64,000 nt of DNA from Gnetum montanum (Eukaryota > Streptophyta > Gnetopsida > Gnetales > Gnetaceae): NCBI GenBank assembly GCA_015680685.1, contig MNCI01025178.1, positions 65,073 to 129,072 of the forward strand, written 5' to 3'. Under the pieces are notes generated by a model. The model made no database searches. It was not told the DNA's origin and saw nothing but the letters and a program-made list of their open reading frames with translations. The position numbers were made by a program, and so were the translations under genes. Position 1 is the stretch's first letter. The number at the start of each line of letters is the position of its first letter. Shown here in pieces: positions 34,955 through 45,190 of the stretch.

Positions 34955-34983
<29 letters not shown>
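34955..34983. repeat. Homopolymer run of 29 C
   Basis: An uninterrupted poly(C) tract follows CCCCATG. It lies near the point where the inverted copy A lacks about 2.5 kb. Runs of this length are error-prone in sequencing, so the exact length is uncertain. Confidence 0.95.
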
Positions 34984-34987
<4 letters not shown>

Positions 34988-35433
34988 CACCGAATCCACA
35001 ATCCAACCAATGCTGAAAACCCCACCAAAAGTAGAAATCCTTCCTGCCACCACACCATGTCACAAATGGGGCATGATCATGATGGCCACCACCATGGTGG
35101 GATGCACAGGTGGTGCTACATGACTATGCTTCTTAAACCCCTAAAACCAACCAAACAAAACAAGAAATTAAAGAGAGGCAAGGGGAGAGTGTAGACGACA
35201 CACTTGGCCAATGTAGACGACCTTCTCTCCTTCACATGTGCCTATGGCAAGTAGCTTAGTGCCCTCTCCACTTCAACGACACTCATCAAACTTGGATGGA
35301 AGTGTGCACTTCAACGTGTCATCTTTCCCTGTAGCGATACTCTGAACTGGTAGCAAGAGTAGAGGCAACATCAAGACTACACTCTCAACATTATGATAAA
35401 GTTAGAAATAACAAAGTTACCATAGTAAAACCA
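34984..35433 (-). other. Leader of the antisense unit in B
   Basis: Minus-strand sequence between the TATA box and the poly(C) tract. It is alignable with A 18105-18560 in inverted orientation, including the GAGAGTGTAGTCTTG block and the CACTCTCCC stretch. No convincing long frame is present. Confidence 0.4.
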
Positions 35434-35446
35434 TGTTTATATACTC
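35434..35446 (-). promoter_or_regulatory. TATA box of the antisense gene in B
   Basis: The minus strand reads GAGAGTATATAAACATGG, a better TATA match than its copy in A (18098). Upstream, on the same strand, GACTACACTCTCACCCAACT and GAGAGTGTAGTC boxes (35475-35550) repeat the LTR U3 motif. The direction is opposite to pol of B, pointing toward the exons at 33.6-30.7 kb. Confidence 0.55.
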
Positions 35447-35847
35447 TCCTAGGAACATTAATGATCCACCAACCCAAGACTACGCTCAACACCAAGAACC
35501 CCTTGCCAAGCATGAAGAGCATAGTTGGGTGAGAGTGTAGTCAACCATCTTGAGCCCAAAACTATGATTTTTTGCTACCTTGCAAACATGAAAGTTAATT
35601 CCACTTCCCAAGCATGACCAACCCTTCTTAGAATAATATGTTTGATGCATTTGTAATTGGTTAAGACCTAAAATTGATGTGCATATGGCTTGTTGGGGAT
35701 TAAAAGTAGCACAAACATGTTTACCTCCCATAGCAACTTGCATGCATTCTTAAGCAGATTTCATTGGATTTCTTTTCCTATTCATGGATATTAAATTTGT
35801 TAAATAGATGTCACTTGATGTTTTTCTAGTTTATTTTGTATGACATG

Positions 35848-37075
35848 ACATGGATATGCCTGAGCAGATCTTCTCACCTGTGGTCCTCATGGGGCCTTAT
35901 GGCAACATTAAGTGATGCATTAACCCTCACTACCTAGACCTTGAGCCTATAGCCTACAATGAATACATGGCATCCATAAAAGCACCACTAGACTAGCCTG
36001 ACCATCTAGTTAAGGCTCTTGACCTAGAGGTAGGGGATATCACAGAGGTTCCCCTTATCGAGATCCCTGTGGCAACACATAATAGTGGGGAGAGAATGCT
36101 AAAACTAAGTTCCTCACTAGAACCCCACCACACTCAAAACACTTCTAAAGTACTTAATGATAACATCAAAGCGTTTGCATGGTCACGAAAATACATGTTG
36201 GGCCTAGACCCATAGCTAGTCTAGCATAACATCATCCTTGATCCTTGCATCAAACTAGTTAAGCAGAAAGCGCATAAGGTTAGACCTGAGGTTATGTTAG
36301 TAGTTTGTGATGAGAACACCAAGCTTTATAGAGTTGGTTTCATTTAAGATGTTAACTATGTAGACTAGGTTTCCAACATCATGGTTATGCCTAAGAAAAA
36401 TAAAAGTATATGAATTCACATAGACTTCCGAGACCTAAACAAGGCAACCATAAAAGATAACTTCTTATTGCATAGCATTGATCAACTGATTAATAAAACA
36501 GTTGGACATGCCTTGTTGGACTTCATGGATGGGTTCTTGGGCTATAACTAAATTAGGATCAACCCTAAGCACAGCTCAGTACAACCTTCATGACCCATTG
36601 GGATATGTTTTGCTACACAATGATGCCTTTTGGAGTAAAGAACGTAGGAGCAATGTACCAACATGAAATGACATACATCTTTAGCAACTACATGTTGAGT
36701 TAGCTCAATGACTATGTAGATGATATTGTAGTTAAGTCAAAGTGGTCCACAACCATGCAAATGACTTAGACTTAGTTCATAAACATTGCCTAAAATGTGA
36801 GCTTAGGTTAAATCCCAAGAAGTGTATTTTTGACATCAGAACGAGTAGGATGCTCAACTTTGTAGTATTTGAAGCAAGTATATGCATAAATCCTAACAAG
36901 ATTAAGGCCATAACTAACTTGGCACTAGTAGCTAACCTTAAGGAGCTACGAGGATTGCAAGGTAGAATACAATTCATACATAGGTTTATTACCTAGTTAA
37001 CCAATAAGTTACAACCGATGTAACATTTGCTCAAGAAAGAGACCCATTTCAAGTGGACAACTCAGTGCTAAGAAG
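35848..37075 (+). pseudogene. Reverse transcriptase of element B
   Basis: The plus strand reads 'KAHKVRPEVMLVV', 'MPKKNKSI.IHIDFRDLNKA', 'LLDFMDGFLGYN', then the catalytic Tyr-Val-Asp-Asp (36714-36725), 'LRLNPKKCIFDIRTS', 'ASICINPNKIKAI' and 'ELRGLQGRIQFIHRF' (to 36996). The order and spacing are those of Ty3/gypsy RT. It has roughly a stop every 20-50 codons. It is the inverted homologue of A 17650-16490. Confidence 0.85.
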
Positions 37076-37500
37076 CATTTGATAATATTAAGTAAGAGTT
37101 AGTACAATTGCCTATGGTCCATCCTTTGTAAGGAGATGATCCTTTTTACATCTACCTTACTACTTCTGACATGTTCATCATTTCCTTCCTTTGCCAAAAG
37201 CGAGATGATGGTGTAGAGGTCTCGGTCTACTACCTAAGCCATGCATTAGTAGCCCATGAAATGAGATAAAACAATGTGGAGAAGTATTACCTTACCTTGG
37301 TCTTCTCACTAAAGAAGTAGAGGAATTACCTCTTCTACAACCAGGTTAACATCATTTTCAAGAACAACGTACTTTGAGCTATAACAATGAATATCTACAA
37401 AAGTAGTCACATTACATGATGGAAAGCAATAATAGCAAAGTTCGACTTGAATTATGTCATGCAAGCCTCAACGAAAGGTTAAGCTATAACCAAATAACTC
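37076..37500 (+). pseudogene. First RNase H domain of element B
   Basis: The plus-strand frame reads 'PFYIYLTTSDMFIISFLCQKRDDG', 'VYYLSHALVAHEMR', 'VEKYYLTLVFSLKK.RNYLF' and 'VIIKSSHIT.WKAIIAKFDLNYV'-like sequence. It follows RT directly as in all gypsy elements. The catalytic Asp of 'YIYLD' is Thr here, consistent with the degeneration of this domain seen when a second RNase H is present. Confidence 0.75.
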
Positions 37501-37584
37501 ACAAATTCACCATTAGATGATCAAACTACCACATACCCTGAGTTCTCAGATGAGCATATTAGTAGTATTAGCCAAGTACTCAAC

Positions 37585-38020
37585 AACTATGAGGCACTCC
37601 TACATTTTGACAAAGCTTCAACCTCTTGAGGGGGAGCACCATTGCTATTATCATGTTTCACTTTGGAGAGAACTGATTTTTCACATATCTTTTGGCATTT
37701 CCTTGCACCAACAATATGGGGGAGTATAAAGGTCTGCTCTAAGGCATCCTTACAACACGCGACCTAGGGATCCAATGCATAGTAATCCGAGGTGATTCAC
37801 AACTAGTGGTCAATTAGGTAATAGAGGTTTACACATGCAAAGCACAACATTTACAACCTTACTACCACTTGGAAAAACACCTACTCCAACACTTTGCAGC
37901 TGTTGATGTCCAACAGGTTCCTTGAAGCAAAAATACCATTGCTGATGCACTTGCAACATTAGCCCTTAGCATAACACCTAGCATGTTTAACGCATTGTCC
38001 ACCTTAGTGGAAAATTTCAC
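37585..38020 (+). pseudogene. Second (archaeal-type) RNase H domain of element B
   Basis: The plus strand shows 'LHFDKASTS' (the Gly of DGAS is Lys), a stop, then a Gly-Gly stretch, then a frameshifted middle, then 'VIRGDSQLVVN', then 'CKAQHLQPYYHLEKHLLQHF' and 'ADALATLAL' (37760-37970). It matches A 16015-15530 in inverted orientation. The presence of this extra domain between RNase H and INT places A/B in the Tat lineage (Ogre, Tat, Retand, Grande group) of Ty3/gypsy. Confidence 0.75.
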
Positions 38021-38229
38021 TTCACCTATCATGCAAATCATCGAAGACACATATGTGGCCATAGTTACCACAACCTACACAAAAGAGTAGTACAATGACA
38101 TCAAGGTGTACCTTCTATGAGGTGAGCCTTGGCAACACTTAACTATTACTCAAAAGGATGTTCATGGTAGTACATCATCATAGGTGATAACATATTATTT
38201 TGCAAATCCTATGATGGCATACTGCTAAC

Positions 38230-39310
38230 TACGTAAGCAAGGATGAAGAAAAAATAATCATTGAGCAAGTTCATGAAGGACTATGCAGAGGTCACATAGC
38301 ACCTCGGACAATGGTAATTAAAATAAAATGGTTAGGCTACTACTAGCCTTACATGGAGAGAAATTGTACTTGGAAAGTCAAAACGTGTGACACTTGTCAG
38401 CAACATAGCAAATTAATGCACGTGCCACCAACTAAATTGCATACAACACAAATCACAATGGTAGGGCTTGGACATCATCGAACCCATAACACCTAAGTCC
38501 TTCACAGGGCATAGCTTCATAATAACTACAATGGAATATTTCACCAAGTGGATTAAAGCTATTCCCCTTAGGAAGATGACATCATAGTAGGTTTCTAAGT
38601 TCATGTTGAACATAGTGGCTCGTTTCGACTTGCCCATGACCATAGTGATGGACAAAAGACCACAGTTTAGTAGCACAAAAACCAAAGTCTTTTGTGAGCA
38701 GTTTGTTAACAAACACTCCTTTTCATCACCATACTACCCTCAGGAAAATTGCCAAGTGGAGACTACCAAAAAGGTCTTCGGCAACCTCCTCAAGAAGATG
38801 CTAAGTAATAGCAAATGATGATGGCATGAGCAACTAGTGTATGCACTTTAGGCCTACCACATGACACATCAAAAAATAATAGGTATGATGCGTTATAGCC
38901 TCATCTACAGATTTGAAGTAGTTTTGCCACTTGAATTGTAGGTTCCATCACTTTGGATAATCCTCTCAAACCTCATCAATGAAGGTCAAAATAACAAGTT
39001 GAGAACCATAGACCTTCACTCAATTAAGGAGGAGTGCATGCATACACTTAATTACATTGAATGATAATAAGAAAGACAACAACAAAAGCATCATCACAAC
39101 AAGCATCAACGCCCAATCATGAAAGGGGACCTATTCCTCAAGGCCATTCTTGAACCTATAGATAAATTCTCAACCAGCTAGGAAGGGCCTTTCTTGATCA
39201 CTAAATCCTATGAAAACAGAACATTCAAGCTTGCTGATCAAGATGGAAAAAATTTTGCCAATCAAGTAAATCATTCACACTTGAAGTTGTACTACATCTA
39301 GGATGAAGCA
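38230..39310 (+). pseudogene. Integrase of element B
   Basis: The plus strand has the zinc-binding Cys pair 'CTWKVKTCDTCQQHS' (about 38365-38405), 'GLDIIEPITPKS' (first Asp, 38466), 'YFTKWIKAIPLRK' (38540), 'FDLPMTIVMDKRPQFSS' (second Asp, about 38645) and 'SSPYYPQENCQVETT' (Glu, about 38745). The C-terminal region ends near 'HLKLYYI' at 39300. It is the inverted homologue of A 15390-14215. Stops and frameshifts are present. Confidence 0.85.
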
Positions 39311-39369
39311 CCGTGCATTAATGAAGTAAGGCAAGCATTTTTCTGCTACAATGTTAAACTGGCATAGAG

Positions 39370-39670
39370 GTTCATTATGACTATAAACTAGCATAGCTCA
39401 TGCTTGGGTCATAATGTTAAACTAGCACAATGCATCTACTAAGACTATAAATTGGCAATCCACCATGACCTTTAAACTACTAGTCTACCATGACTTTAAA
39501 GTGGCATAACACATCTACCAAGACATTAAAGTGGCATAATGCAGTTTGCTAGAACTATAAACTAGCATAGCATGGTTTTCCAAGACCTTAAACTAGACCC
39601 AATAGTTCTATAGGACTTTAAACTAGTAAGGCTATGGTCTACCAAGACTTTAAATTGGGTTCATGGTTAG
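39370..39670 (+). repeat. Short diverged repeat array after INT in B
   Basis: Plus-strand units with core GACTATAAACTAGCATAG / CCAAGACTTTAAACTAG, about 30-45 bp. The inverted counterpart is at A 13850-14190. The core TTAAACTA is shared with the post-PR array (30020-30400). Confidence 0.7.
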
Positions 39671-39852
39671 TCATTAATAACTTTTTCCATCCTTCTACAC
39701 CAAGCAAGTGAGCACACTACAGTTCTAGAATAAATCACTTGCAATCTATGCAACCTATGTTACTGATGTGGCCTTCTAAATTCTATCATTTACAATCTAT
39801 TTGCATTTATGTATTGTGTGGTTTTCTTGTCTTCGAAAATTTATGTTTGCAG

Positions 39853-39978
39853 GATGAAGCCCCAAGTAGTCGTACAAAGACACATCTCATCGCGATAGCA
39901 AGTTGCCACATCACTTCGATGTCCATGATTGGACTAGCTAAACCTCTCAAGAGTGCATATCCCTATTATACCATTTGA
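39853..39978 (+). pseudogene. Conserved small 3' exon-like ORF in element B
   Basis: An acceptor-like TTTATGTTTGCAG (39841-39852) precedes GATGAAGCCCC. The peptide DEAPSSRTKTHLI...'LAKPLKSAYPYYTI' matches the A copy (13685-13509) in acceptor, length and most residues. It lies between INT and the 3' LTR. Confidence 0.4.
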
Positions 39979-40755
39979 GCCTACTTACATCTATTCTACA
40001 TCCTAATATCCTTTCATTCCTTACATAGCAAAGATTATAAGCTTTTTTAATGCTCACATGTGATGACCACAGGGCACCCTCTTCAAATCAAGCTTCAGAG
40101 CCCAAGGTGGACGTAACATGATTCAACCTATGGGAAGCCTCTATCAGTCGATCAAAGCCTAGGTAGATGTAATGTAAGTCATTGTAGGAAGGAAACACTT
40201 GTCATACAAATGTGATATAGTTTTACCAACAACAAAGCAAAGCCCATCTAGTGACACATAACTCACTTGATCGAAAGCACTTCACAGTAAGCATTCAGTA
40301 ATGTGTAAAGCCCAAAGAAGGTTGACCCCATAAAAAAAGGGGAAGGGAAGGGGAAAGCACATTACTAGCAATCTAGAAGCAAAGTAGTTCTAAAGCTGGC
40401 CAAGGCTTAAACCTGCACCTTGACTCATTCATAAGCACTCTGATGAGAGGTCATTGTTTTCAAGGGCAAGCCACTTTGGTGCCATGGTTACCATCAATTT
40501 TGATGTCCTTAGATCATAACATCCTATTTACACCCCATCTCCCATTTTATCCCTAGTACATCACCTACACCTTTTACTTCCATTTCTCACCTATCATCTA
40601 GCACACCACTATCAACAACACTCTTTGGGCATGGTGCAGTGACATCCAATCACACACTAAAGAGCGATGTTAATGCCAAGTCTATTGTGGTGTTCTGTTG
40701 TTCTTTGTCAATGTTGCTAGGGACACTCTTCTAGACATCAACAAAGAGGGGCCAA
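39979..40755 (+). other. 3' untranslated region and polypurine tract of B
   Basis: Non-coding sequence matching A 13508-12776 in inverted orientation, ending ACAAAGAGGGGCCAA directly before the LTR start TGAAACACC. The purine-rich end is a good polypurine tract. Confidence 0.55.
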
Positions 40756-42305
40756 TGAAACACCACCAAATGTAGACTATGACATCTAGGTTGCAAATTT
40801 TGGTAAAGTGTGGAAACTACACTCAACCCCTTTGTAGAATGTAGAGAGCATAGTCTCCCAGAGCGTAGTCAATTAGAAGGAAAAATCTTGAAATTTTGCC
40901 TAAGTGTTGAGACTATGCTCTCCCCCAAGCACACCATTCTAGACAATAGACAACATAGTCATGGAGAATGTAGTTAGTAGAAGGCCAATTTTCACAAATT
41001 TTGCTAAGTGTTGAGACTACACTCACCCCTAGTTGGGAGTGTAGTCAGCCTCTTGTGGAGATTGTAGTCTACAAAAAATCCACTTTTTCCTCATAGATTT
41101 CACTAGCATTGAGACTACACTCACCCCTAGCCTAGAGCATAGTCACCTTTTAGAAGAGTGGGGTCAGCAAGAACAGTCTCAAGTGGCCTCCACAATGTAG
41201 CAATGATGCTCAACTTAGCTCTAGAATGTAGTCAACTCACCTTTGGCAAGCGTAGTTGGCAAAATTATTATTTTTTGTATCCCTTTTTGCCCCAAAATTG
41301 TAACTACTTTTGACCCCATGCAGGAGTGTGGAGAGCATAGTCGCATAGCGTGTAGTCTCCAAGTGTCATTTTGCAGGTACCTCATAGTCCTCTCAGTGCA
41401 TACACATGGAGTTGGTAACGTACTCATAGTCTTGCAAATTCTGACAAAACATAGTAAAGTGTAACACCATCAGCCCCAATGGTACACCACATGAACAGTA
41501 ATTATGCTAAGCATACTCCCAGCCATCCCATCCCTCACATTGTAGCCATCCTATATTTCCCGCTAACCCTAAACCTATAAATACCTGTGCCCTCAACATT
41601 TTTGAAAAGAAAAAAAGTGGAGGAGCCTTTTTTTGGTTTGGCAAGTTCAACAAGTGGTTGGCAAACAAGCGAACGAGCGAAGTGGCAAACCATCAAGAGA
41701 ACATTGCATCTAGTAGTGCACCACAACAATCAACCTAGCAAATGTAGATGCCTCGGTAGAACACTAATCTTCATGGTTGGACAACCTAGGGATTGGGACT
41801 ATGTTGTCCACCTACGCCTATGGTACATTGCATACCTTCTAAATCCCCTTCTGGTTTTAACTATGCTCAACCACATTTTGGGAGGTATTCTACTCCATTT
41901 TATCAGTTTCTTTACATTTTCTACACTTTATTTACATTTTTTTGTCATTTTACTACATAAAAATAATTAAACTATGCTTAGGTAGTGGTCCTCATGCGTT
42001 GACACTGTCCACCTTGCTGAAACCCTTTGACTACACTTACCCCCTTGATGCTTCTAATTGCGCTAAACCTAACTAACATTGCAAACATTGTAGACACTAT
42101 AAACACTACCTACACCCTTAGCACCATCTTACATTAGCACCACAGCTAACCACGTTGTACCCTTGTTTCATCTGGTAAGTCCTTATTTGATAGATCATTC
42201 AAGGCACCTTGTCTGTACCTCCAACAAGCCCTCACATGAATTTGACGTTAGGCTGTGTGCTCGTGAACCTCAGTGTTCTAGCCACCGATGTTTTTGGCCA
42301 TCATA
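40756..42305 (+). mobile_element. 3' LTR of Tat-like element B (about 1550 bp)
   Basis: It starts TGAAACACCACCAAATG and ends TTTTTGGCCATCATA, the same ends as solo LTR K. U3 holds GACTACACTC/GAGAGCATAGTC dyad repeats (40800-41160). The TATA box CCTATAAATACC is at 41574-41585, followed by R/U5 with CTCTTCATG and 'GGTAAGTCCTTATTTGAT' (42174). Immediately after 42305 the gag of F begins on the minus strand. Confidence 0.85.
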
Positions 42306-44335
42306 GTGGGTTCAAAGCATACACCCTAGACTCCTATAAGTGTGGCAATTTGGGGTAACATCCCTTAGGATGTTCATATTGGTAGATGTCACATCCACCA
42401 TCATCATTTGAATCACTTCCTGCAACTTCTTCTATTGCAGCAATCTTGTCCTTACCTCTTTGATAGGCACGTTTAGCTTCCTTGCACCTCCTGTACTCAC
42501 GATCACTACCTTGTTTTTTGGAATCTTCAATAATTTTTAGGATAGCTTGAAATCTATTATCCATGGAGTTTCATAAATGATCAAACTTGGCCGTAATTTT
42601 AGATTGAAATTTTTTAAGTGGCAAGGCTTTCCTATTCGTCATCTCATTAAGTGCTAATTCTTCCTCACTATCACAAAATTAAACCTCCCTCTTATGAATG
42701 GAAGGATCACAGTTTTAGTCTTCTACACTTTCTCTTTTTCTAAATTCACCTTCCTCTTTGGCTACATGCTTGATCAATCTTTGGACCCAATGAGCACTTA
42801 ATTTTGATAATTGCCCTTGGGCATAGATGCTAAGGGTTTTTCTCATTTCTAATTGAAGCATGTCTATAATGTGGTGAAGTTGATCCAATTGAGAATAACC
42901 ATGACCAAGACATCCATGCATTAAGGAATAGTATCGACCTATGGCAACAACCAAGGGTTTATGTTTTCCTTGTTTTCATCCTTGGATCTACCTTCTCACG
43001 TTGGACACTTTGGAATAAATTTAATATTTATCATTGAACAATTTTAGCATGATACTCCATCATCTAATAAATTCTAGTTATAAGGACCGGTACCAATTCT
43101 CTACTTCTTTAATGAGTGTCCTTAGGAACAACTTAAGTTTTTGCCACTCATTTTCTATATTTTGCAAGGCACATGCATCTTGAAAAGATTGGAGATGGTT
43201 TTGTAAATCTAAGTTATATTCCCCTTCTAATTAAGGGATATTGTTAAGGTTTAGCCTTTTGATCTGACTATCCTTCACATGTCTTATTGGAATTAGTACT
43301 GCCTCTACAATGTTGAGCATACTTTGAGTAGCAAGTAAAGGCTCATCGAGGCTATGATTATAGTACCTACGATGCCCTCTACTCCCCCTTCATTCATGGA
43401 AATGTGCCTCTCTTAAATGTTTGTGCCCTTGATCTTGCCTTGGCTGATGGTCCCTTTGATCATTTTGGTCCTGTTGATTCCCTTCATCACGGTTGCACCC
43501 CCATGAGGTTGTGATTAGAGCTAGAAGAAGAAGATGATGATGATAAAGGTGAAGAGAAAGGAGGACTAGCATCATCATGGTGCTTGCTAACACCTCTTCG
43601 ATGATCACAACCACGATCATGATCTTATTTCTTGGCTGCATCCCTGCCTTGACTTGCCTCTTTGGATCCTTCTTTGTCATTAGATCCATTCTTGTCAAAA
43701 TCAGGATTGTGTATTGTGGACTATAGGTTTTGGTTTTGACATCCTTCATCAAAGTTAAAGAGAGGAATTCCACTAAAAGGAAAATGCCCAGAGAAGGGCT
43801 CTCCACCATCTTTTTGGTATAATAAGAATGGGAAATCGTTAAATCCTTTTCCCTTTGCAAATTCATGATGATGCTCTTGTTGTCAATCCCTTAGACATTG
43901 TGCCTCAATGGGATGATAATCCTTGGCATCAATATCTTACACGACATACTTAGAATGAAGTTCCTAGAAACCCCATCGTCTAAGAATTTGTTGGAGCATT
44001 GCAGGAATAGATCAATCGAGTGGCAACACAATGTTGCCTTCCATGTCACACCACCATAGCTATTCATCTTGATGTAGGATGAAGGTGAAGTTGGATACAT
44101 ACTCATTAGGATGAGCATATACCACTTGATATTGCTGAGGCACTAACTAATGTACTTTGTCAGACTTAGGTAGAAAAGCACTCTATGAAAAGAAAACATC
44201 TTATGTCAGGAAATAAAAATGAAATATGCTTATTAAAATTGTTGTAGTAATCTTAAGATGTGATATGACTCCAAGGTTTGTTCCAAAAATTTGAATAATT
44301 TTCACTAAATCCTAGATACCACACATAGCAACTAA
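42306..44335 (-). pseudogene. gag of Athila-like element F
   Basis: The minus strand is homologous to gags D, G, H and I. It shows 'ATLCCHSIDLFLQCSNKFLDDG' in a shifted frame at 44000, a capsid core near 43200-42800 ('KTLSIYAQGQLSKLSAHWVQRLIKHVAKEEGEF' over 42850-42730), and the knuckle remnant 'CDIYQYEHPKGCYP' (42400-42350), where one Cys is Tyr. An Arg/Asp-rich central region spans 43866-43390. It is cut at the C-terminal side by the LTR of B at 42305. Stops and frameshifts are frequent. Confidence 0.75.
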
Positions 44336-44340
44336 AAGAT

Positions 44341-44359
44341 TCCTTGGCAATGGTGCCAA
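44341..44359 (-). promoter_or_regulatory. Primer-binding site of element F (tRNA-Asp)
   Basis: The minus strand reads TTGGCACCATTGCCAAGGA directly after the LTR end ...CTCATCA. The 3' end of plant tRNA-Asp predicts TGGCGCCGTTGCCGGGGA. The differences include the two CpG positions (CG to CA), as expected from methyl-cytosine deamination. G has the same site at 51735-51754 and H a more decayed one at 58893. Confidence 0.75.
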
Positions 44360-45190
44360 TGATGAGTGATGAGGTACCCCTACACCCAACTATACAAATC
44401 ACTAAGGTGTTTACGCACAGTCCAATCAAATTTCATGAACCTATAGTTCTCTAATGTACTAGTTCCTCTAGGAAGTGAAATGGGCATTGAGAATGTTCAT
44501 TATCTTCCCAACTACACTTATGAAGCTTAAAGATATGGTTTAAGTGTAATTGAGGTATATGATTTTTATGATTTTATATTTTGTAAGTTTAATCACCTAC
44601 AACAAGAATGGAAAGTAGAGGAATTTAATATCTAATTATTCAACTACCTAGCTAGCCTAACACAAGTACTTGTTCCCACTCTCTTGGATACATCCTAAAC
44701 ACAAAGAGCATTGTTGGGTTACCAAGTATTAAGCATTTCTCGGTTACCAAGTGTTATATGTATTCTCAAAGTGGTCGTGCTTGTGCTTGTTTATAACTGA
44801 AAATTAATTACTTAACTAAAGTGCACTAAAATAAAGTGCATAAATGTAAAATGCATCAAGGAAACATTAATCTATTTTTAGTGTTGCAAGGACTATTAAA
44901 GGATTTATCTTTATTCCCATCATACTACTATTCTCAGGTACATCAATGCTCAGACAAAAATCCATACACACTTAGACTCCTGCTACGGGTACCTAGGAAA
45001 TATTCTAACTCTAGAGAAAAAAAACTACAATAGCTTCACTATCTATGATAAAAAATAATATGAAAATCATGAGCCCAAGTGCTATATTTATAGGTTGCCA
45101 TATACCCTACAATATCAAATAGTCAACATCACGTCTTGGGCTTCAACATCAAGTATCTAATATCGGAGGAAGTCAAAGCATGATTCATCA
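44360..45190 (-). mobile_element. 5' LTR of element F (831 bp)
   Basis: On the minus strand it starts TGATGAATCATGC at 45190 and ends ACTCATCA at 44360. The TATA box ACCTATAAATATAGC is at 45081-45095. U3 contains 'GATATT.GATACTTGATGTTG' short repeats. It begins abruptly inside ORF2 of G (flank CCAAGT), showing that F inserted into G. The far LTR of F is not present. Confidence 0.85.

Noticed and set aside
34737-35194. Frames of 84-108 codons around the poly(C) tract
   Set aside because: Open length is created by the homopolymer (Gly or Pro run). They are not conserved in A.
44360-45190. 3' LTR of element G
   Set aside because: It starts in the middle of ORF2 relative to C and is followed by a PBS and gag, so it is the 5' LTR of F inserted into G.
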